64,000 bases of DNA from Telmatactis stephensoni. Lineage: Eukaryota; Cnidaria; Anthozoa; Actiniaria; Isophelliidae. The notes beneath the pieces are model-generated. The model was not told where the DNA came from and did no database searches. It worked only from the letters and a program-made list of their open reading frames with translations. A program made the translations under genes and the position numbers. The DNA lies in assembly GCA_029948255.1 (NCBI GenBank), contig JALIZF010001918.1, positions 558,001-622,000 of the forward strand. Reading direction: 5' to 3'. This document shows positions 58,401 through 64,000 of the stretch, piece after piece; the stretch's first letter is position 1; the number at the start of each line of letters is the position of its first letter.

Positions 58401-61400
58401 TAGATATTGTAATGTAGTTACCAATTTTGCTCTCTTCTCTTGTCCTTCAACAGCGTGTGTTGCTTGCAGCTCTTTCTCCAAGACTTTCATTTCCTTTTGT
58501 CTCTGAAGATAAAAAAAATCATCATTGATTGATTACTGCATTGTTAAATCAATACAGATCTTAACAGCAAAAAGTAAAACTGAGTTTTCTTCAATATGCA
58601 CCATATGAGTGAGCACCTCAGTTTGATCTAATAATTTTTTCTCTTACTTTTCTTTCCTTTTTGGACATTTTAGCCTTCATCATTTTGTCTCTTTTATTTT
58701 GTCCTTTCATTTTTGCAGGTTTTGTTTCATTCTCTTTCTTTTCCCTCAAAGAAAGGACATCCATGTCGTTGATTCTCAGGGTCAAAAACACTTGAAGAAC
58801 CTGGAATAAAAAAGGGAGAAAAATAACTTTCAAAATTCATGTGCATCTAATTATCTGTGTCTTTCATTTTGTATGATTGAGGGTGTGGACTTACACATGG
58901 CTTGACCTTGTAGCTTTGACTCTTAATGTATTTACTAATGACTTTGGTTGCCTGAGAAATAATTAAAATACTTTTAGGGAAATGTTCATATATCATTTCT
59001 ACATGGTTGGGCTTCCTGTGGAATCAAGACACAGGTAGCCCAAAACACCAGTATATCTCAATGCATTACCTCCAAAGAAATTTCTCCCACTTTATCTTGA
59101 GTGAATAAATTTTGAAATGCCTCACAACAAAGTTGTGATATCTGTTACAGAAAGGAAAAGTTTCAAAGTTAGTGGAGATTGATGCTGAAATACATGACTG
59201 TTTACTATGATAGACATACCTGGCCATCTAGCAAATCAGTATTCATTTTTGGTACCAATACAGTAATAAGGTTGTTACGGTAGTTGAAGTGAGGTAGAGA
59301 CACTAATAGATCACACATACATTGTACAGCTATCAACACCAAACCCTACAATAATAAATGTCAGATTAAATCATTTAGAGAGAGATTGTGTAGTCAAAGA
59401 AAATATCCATACCGGCCTACCAGGAAGTGAATTGGGAATTCTGGATGGGAGGGGAGAAGGGGGGGGAGGGAGGGACGGGGGGTCCCAAAAAATAACCATA
59501 CCCTACAAGGAAGGGAACAGGGAATTCTAGAGGGGAGGAGGAGAGGGGGAGGGGGTCCCAGAAAATATCCATACCCTACCATGCATGGAGGGTATTGGTT
59601 CCAAATTCTGGAAGGGGGTTCTTCAGAGAAAGAACAAAATTACAGCTTGTATGAAAGAAAATTGGAAGTTCCAGCTAGGGAGGGGGGAGGGGGGGGGGCA
59701 TTTCAGAAACTCCCTGAATGGTAGAGTGGGGATACTTTCTGGAATTTAGAAAACAGTATCACCTTACAAACAAACATACTATTCCACACTACTTTAAATC
59801 AGTCATGAATTTTACCTCTCCAGGATTCTTTTGCAGATCTCCATTCACTTTTCTTTTTCTATCTGCTTTACCTTTACCTGTAGACCAAGAATATTCACCA
59901 GTTAGCATAAATTTACAGGTACTGTGAAAGTGAACTAAGTGACTTTTCTGATAAAGTTTACTCCAACCAATGGTCCAAATTTGCAAATTTGTATCAATAG
60001 CATTATTTATTTTCTTTCTAAGCCAAATACTGTATCAATGTGGTTATTCTGAAAACATCACTTAGGTCATTGTCATGGATACCCCTTCATACTGACCATT
60101 ATGATTATAGCATTGATATTACATATAGCTAATTCAATTAACGTTGTCGCTGAAAAAAGCCTAAAGCCTAAAGCTTTGAGAGCGGAATCATGAAAAATGT
60201 TTATCACCTTGACATCATTACAATAAAAAACTCACTGTATGCTTGCAAATTCTACAACTTGGACAAATATTCCTTAATTTCTCAGATATAGCCTACAGCA
60301 AAGTTTGTTAGTGAACAAAAGATAGTTGAACTTAGGCTTTAGCCTTTAGGCTTTTTTAGCGACAATGTTAATTGAAATAGCTATATATCACCATCTTTAT
60401 CATTATCATCATCATCATCATCTTTAATATCATCTTTATCAACGTGGAGATTAATGATAGAATGAAGGGGATACATGCTGACGTTAATAATTATGGATTA
60501 AGGGGATTCCCCTCTTCAATCTCTGTGGAGAGAGAAAATCAGGATCAAAATGTCAACAGACCTTGAGCTGTTTTCTCCAGTATCTGTAGGTATTTCTGAT
60601 ATGTCAGTAGTAACCCTTCCTCAAAGTCTCTCATTTGCCTGACATCTTTAGAAACCTGCAAACAATCATTCCAATATTATCAAATTATTTCCAATGCTTT
60701 TAGTAACAATAGAATCAGAATGCAAATTTGGAAAGAGTATGAAATCATTGCGGTACATACTTTTGTTTCTTTCTCTTTTTCTGTGGGAAGGCGAACGTTA
60801 TAACTGAAATACAAGATGAATAACTTTATCATCAATATTATCATGGCATCATTGATATATTTAAATCATCATCATACAGTAATTATACCACTATAATCAT
60901 TACAATCACAACATGCAGCCACCATTGTCAATAGATACATGTATCAAGAGCAGACTAGGATATACCAGTGATGCAATGGATGTACTATCATACTAACCCT
61001 GGTACAATATCCTTGAAAACTTCCAGTAAAGATACCATAGCCAACTTTCTCGTTGTAATCCTTATATCAACATCATTTTCTTCACAATATGAACAAAGCT
61101 CCTTTAATTGTGAGATCTATACAAGTAATAAGAAGATTTTGCTCACATACAGTATATAGTATTCAGTGGGATATGAAGAATAGAGTATTGTACCATAGCA
61201 GGGCTCTTCTCTAACTGTATTGAGGAATTCACAAGTTAGCCCATATAAAGAATAAGAAAACAATTTGTTTGACCAATATTTTGCACGTCAATTCATTTAG
61301 TTGTACAACAAAGATTGTGCTTATATTTGCAACAAAACTATATCAATATATCTGTTGCAAGTCAATACTGACATTGGTTGGACTAATTGAAAGAGTTTTC

Positions 61401-64000
61401 CTGTCAGATTCTAGAAATTCCCTTGGTGACGTCAATCTTAGCCTCTTTATATGTATGCTAATACTGGACTGCACTACCTCATAAAAAAAACTTGTAAAAA
61501 ATTAATTAGGTGGAAACAGTATGGTGTGTCACAAAATAATTGAGAGAACAGTTCTTACAATTATTTTGACCACAAACAGGCAGTGGATGGAGATTTAAAG
61601 GCATGGAACATCACCAACACTGACGCCAATGATAGGGAGAAGTGGAAGAAAGCTCTGAGAACGGCCATGCACCGTCACACCCACAGCAGTGGAAAAATGA
61701 TGTAAAACTGGATAGTGAGTGAGTGTGAGTGAAACATAATTGACATGAAATTCCTCTACAGAAAATATGACAGAACACCTCAATTACATACATTTTTCTC
61801 AGGTTGTTCAAGGACTGCATTACTTAGTTCTGCAATCCTAAGTCTGCGCTGGGTTAACTTCTGCTGTCGTCTTGCATATAATTCTACAACACTAAGTGGA
61901 GTTGCTTCAGAGGGAGCACTCTTATCCTTGATTTGAGGTTCAGTTTCTTTGGTTTCTGTATTTTCATTGTTATTGCTGTCATTTGTCTGGACTGTAATTA
62001 TAAAAACACTGTGAGAAAAGCACTGACAAATTATGTACAATATAGTGTGTCTAGATGCTGCCTATAGAGTAGATTTTTGGTGGCAGACTGTGAAAATGGT
62101 ACTGCACAGTCATGGCATAGTTACGGGTAAGAATTTCGAATGTCTTTATAGACATCATGGCACTGACACGGCCACAGTATGGCGCAGTCCATTTCACACT
62201 TATACAAAATCTGCTGTAACGGTTCAGAGACAGAGTCGAGAGAGAGTTAACTGCTATTCTCACTACATTTTAACATCTTCTTTGCAAACATTAAAGTATG
62301 AAGGCATGAAAAAATGGAATCTATTTGTATAAGAAATGTTTTCAAAATATTACGACCAATTATACATTATTATATGGAATCTATTTGTATAAGAAATGTT
62401 TTCAAAATATTACAACCAATCAGAGTGTGCAGTATAACATTAGGTGATATCATCTTTGAGTTGGTATTTTCAATAAGCAGACACACCTGGTCCTCGGTCC
62501 TCAACCAGTAGCGTAGCGAGGGGGGAGCCAGGGGGGTGATTGCCCCCCTAAAATTTTGGACTTAAGCCTTCATCTGAAGGATGATGTCAATGATATCACT
62601 TTAAAGTTTTAGTTTTAATTTAATTCTCAAGCATACTCCGCACTTGGATGAAGTTTGTTTTTGTTTCTCTACCACCCCCCTCCCCCTTTTGCTCAGGCCT
62701 TGCTACGCCTCTGTCCTCAACCAAATAGCTTACACATTATAACTAACATAAAATCATTTACCCGGTTTATTTTCAACCCTTTGAATAAGTCCTTTGCTAC
62801 TTTTAATTGGAAGTAGTACATGTTGATTTTCCATGTCATCTTGTAATACTCTTGGTTGTTTTTCATAGTCTGCTTCAAGTTCTTCTTCGTTGTCTTGTTT
62901 TCTTTTCCTTTTCCTGGAACTTTCACCTTTACTATGACAAATTTAGATGATCACACATGTATATCACACTTAGACTCAGTCATGGCACAGTTATAAAAGG
63001 AATTTCAAATGTCTTTATAGACAATACAGCACTGACATGGTCACCATAAACAGGGGGCATCTTGAATAGAGCAATTTTAGAATAAATGGGAAATCATCAG
63101 CACAGTTCCCGGGGGGGGGGGGGGGGGTACTCCCTATATTGGTGTGCAAGGGATGATCGTCGTATTTTTTAGAGGTTGAAATTGCCAAATTGGTATTTTT
63201 TAGGGGTTGTCAGAGAAAATCCAAGGTTTTTCAGAAAAGATAGTATTTTGTAGGGGTACAAAATAAATGAGACGATTTTTTTTACTTACTGCCTTTTTAT
63301 TAGAACACCATTAAAATCAATTTGTTTGATTTTTTGGTATTTTTTAGGGGTATTTTTGAGCTGTTAGGTATTTTTTAGGGTCGAAAATTTTGGCATTTGG
63401 GTATTTTTTAGGGTATGTTTTGGAGGTTTCCGATGATCATCCCTAGCGTTTTGACCCTGAAGAACTCCCCCGGGGCACAGTTACTGGCATGGCGCAATAA
63501 CAGAAGGATATTTCAAATGTTTTTATAGACTTTACAGTACTGGCACAGTCACGGTAAGGTGCAGACCATTCCTCTTTCATACAGAAAGCTGCTCTGTGTT
63601 CATGATCAATCAACCCCTAAGCCTATAAATAGGGACGATCACACGTCATGTTCCACTGTTTTGTGTCCCAAACACCAATCATGCAAAACATCTTTGCTAT
63701 CCTGGTCTTTTTGACAGCTCACACAGGGTTACATGTACACTGCTGCAAACTGTTGTCTACATTCATCAATACCTGAACTACCAGAAAAAGAAACTATCCA
63801 CTGTTTGACTTTTTACATTTCAGTAGATTTGAAGCCACATTTCTACATGGAAATACATTGAAATTGCTGTTTAACTTTATACATTTTCCTAGTTAAAAAG
63901 TATCAAAAGATTCTTTAATACTTACGTATTTGAACCAGTATCTAAGCTTGTGAGAAAATTCAAATCTCTATCGACATTTTGATAAAATTCAAAATCTTCT
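55478..64000 (-). CDS. NOC3L: NOC3L, nucleolar complex protein 3 homologue (5' end beyond the window)
   Basis: Nineteen exons, high to low: 63926-64000, 62762-62931, 61792-61991, 60998-61116, 60761-60803, 60562-60655, 59816-59877, 59220-59345, 59070-59141, 58895-58951, 58648-58800, 58422-58502, 57865-58038, 57726-57789, 57533-57604, 56780-56913, 56581-56691, 55816-56033, 55478-55718. All phases agree, giving 754 residues in the window (human about 800, so only a short N-terminus is missing). Noc3 pairs with Noc2 in pre-60S assembly and export in the nucleolus. Recognisable parts are a basic stretch (SSRKRKRKQ), [34 protein letters not shown] (Noc3 N-terminal domain), and the CBF/Mak21-type region from [20 protein letters not shown] through [40 protein letters not shown] and [18 protein letters not shown]. 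The C-terminus is LPSLPRT. Introns hold a very long pentanucleotide repeat and several MITEs. Confidence 0.97.
56156..56510. repeat. (GAGAA)71 pentanucleotide microsatellite
   Basis: 355 bp of pure GAGAA units with no interruption, after a diverged G/A-rich lead-in from about 56,113. In the intron between 56,034 and 56,580 of NOC3L. It creates long artificial open frames (REEK and SSLLF repeats) that are not genes. Confidence 0.99.
58145..58345 (-). tRNA. tRNA-derived element split by a MITE
   Basis: Read on the minus strand: an A box TAGCTCAGTGG (58,322-58,332), TCTGA (anticodon stem), the MITE, TCAGA (other side of the stem), then a B box GGGTTCAAACC (58,149-58,159). Without the insert these parts form a tRNA-like unit, either a tRNA-derived SINE or a tRNA pseudogene, in an NOC3L intron. 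Confidence 0.5.
58181..58302. mobile_element. 122-bp MITE with CCAGTTRCAT ends
   Basis: CCAGTTGCATAAAACGTAAC then GTTGGACATAGCTG is inverted at the right as CAGTTATGTCCAAC then ATTACATTTAATGTAACTGG. It is inserted between the two anticodon-stem halves of the tRNA-derived element. The target duplication is unclear. Confidence 0.85.
59397..59705. repeat. G-rich degenerate tandem repeat
   Basis: Three partial units begin AAATATCCATACC (59,400), AAATAACCATACC (59,489) and AAATATCCATACC (59,565). Each continues AGGAAG-GAA-GGGAATTCT followed by a GGGGAGG run and GGTCCCA. In an NOC3L intron. Confidence 0.75.
60123..60388. mobile_element. MITE of about 266 bp
   Basis: ATATAGCTAATTCAATTAAC, GTTGTCGCTGAAAAAAGCCT and AAAGCCTAAAGC at the left are inverted at the right (GCTTTAGCCTTTAGGC, TTTTTTAGCGACAATGTTAA, TTGAAATAGCTATATAT). 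In an NOC3L intron. Confidence 0.85.
62064..62218. mobile_element. MITE, GTTTTCGTATGAGTGGGAA family, copy 3
   Basis: TAGAGTAGATTTTTGG at the left and ACAAAATCTGCTGTA at the right enclose the family core GAATGTCTTTATAGACAT. More diverged than the copy at 14,605. In an NOC3L intron. Confidence 0.65.
62312..62425 (+). repeat. Tandem duplication of a 62-bp unit
   Basis: ATGGAATCTATTTGTATAAG continuing AAATGTTTTCAAAATATTAC occurs at 62,312 and again at 62,374. A related GGAATCTATTTATTATTG ... ACAACCAATCAGAG is found near 35,653, so it is part of a dispersed family. Confidence 0.85.
62506..62713. mobile_element. hAT-type MITE with an exact 8-bp target duplication
   Basis: 208 bp with ends CAGTAGCGTAGCGAGG and (inverted) CAGAGGCGTAGCAAGG, flanked on both sides by TCCTCAAC (62,498-62,505 and 62,714-62,721). 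The 8-bp duplication and CAG ends are the hAT hallmark. In an NOC3L intron. Confidence 0.92.
62969..63597. mobile_element. MITE, GTTTTCGTATGAGTGGGAA family, copies 4-5, interrupted
   Basis: Two family cores (AAATGTCTTTATAGAC near 63,008 and AAATGTTTTTATAGAC near 63,515) flank the 63,108-63,474 insertion. The right end is CAGAAAGCTGCTCT. Confidence 0.6.
63108..63474. mobile_element. hAT-type MITE with CCCGGGGG ends, nested
   Basis: 367 bp with ends CCCGGGGG...TACTCCC and (inverted) CCCGGGGGAGTTCTTCAGGG, flanked by the exact 8-bp duplication GCACAGTT (63,100-63,107 and 63,475-63,482). The interior repeats GGTATTTTTTAGGGGT. Inserted inside an older MITE. Confidence 0.9.

Noticed and set aside
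58618..58833. 71-codon Lys-rich minus frame as a separate gene
   Set aside because: It is NOC3L exon 58,648-58,800 read through its donor.
1..64000. CRISPR arrays, operons, bacterial promoters and ribosome binding sites
   Set aside because: The window is intron-rich animal DNA; repeats here are microsatellites, minisatellites and transposon relics without regular spacers.

Overview
This window looks like animal nuclear DNA: AT-rich, intron-dense, with GT-AG splice sites, poly(A) signals and many short inverted-repeat transposon relics. The compact intron-rich genes, the invertebrate-type anion channel and the heavy MITE load fit a cnidarian, most probably an anthozoan (stony coral or sea anemone). 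That is an inference; no species can be named from the sequence alone. I rebuilt each gene by joining exons whose splice phases agree.

The left third (1-22,400) is gene-poor. Its only firm coding sequence is the last exon of a Cys-loop ligand-gated ion channel at 373-615, with the rest of that gene off the left edge. The remainder is a mosaic of foldback elements, a cluster of about 110-bp repeat units (5.8-7.2 kb), a LINE 3' end (10.4-10.8 kb) and old degenerate tandem duplications (10.9-13.5 kb). The centre (22.4-30.5 kb) holds a complete anion-type Cys-loop channel gene on the + strand. It has nine coding exons (409 residues) and possibly one more upstream, so two channel paralogues lie in the same orientation. 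From 30.5 to 38.5 kb are more transposon relics: the TTACAC-ended MITE family, an exact 171-bp palindrome and a 5'-truncated LINE.

The right 26 kb is dense with conserved housekeeping genes: a tandem-PH phosphoinositide adaptor (PLEKHA1/2, or TAPP, family; - strand, 38.8-44.7 kb), LHPP (+, 45.0-47.3 kb), MAK16 (-, 47.8-51.3 kb), ADISSP/C20orf27 (+, 51.5-54.4 kb) and NOC3L (-, 55.5 kb to the right edge, 5' end missing). They alternate in orientation, giving two head-to-head pairs with about 300 bp or less between start codons (PLEKHA/LHPP and MAK16/ADISSP) and two tail-to-tail pairs. MAK16 and NOC3L both act in nucleolar 60S ribosome assembly; no other functional link between neighbours is evident.

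No new enzymatic system was recognised. The most unusual observations are: the second channel gene fragment; a possible extra 5' exon whose start codon lies inside a perfect X-box-like motif; the exact palindrome with hammerhead-like features; an 8-bp-TSD MITE nested inside another MITE; and a MITE that splits a tRNA-derived element.
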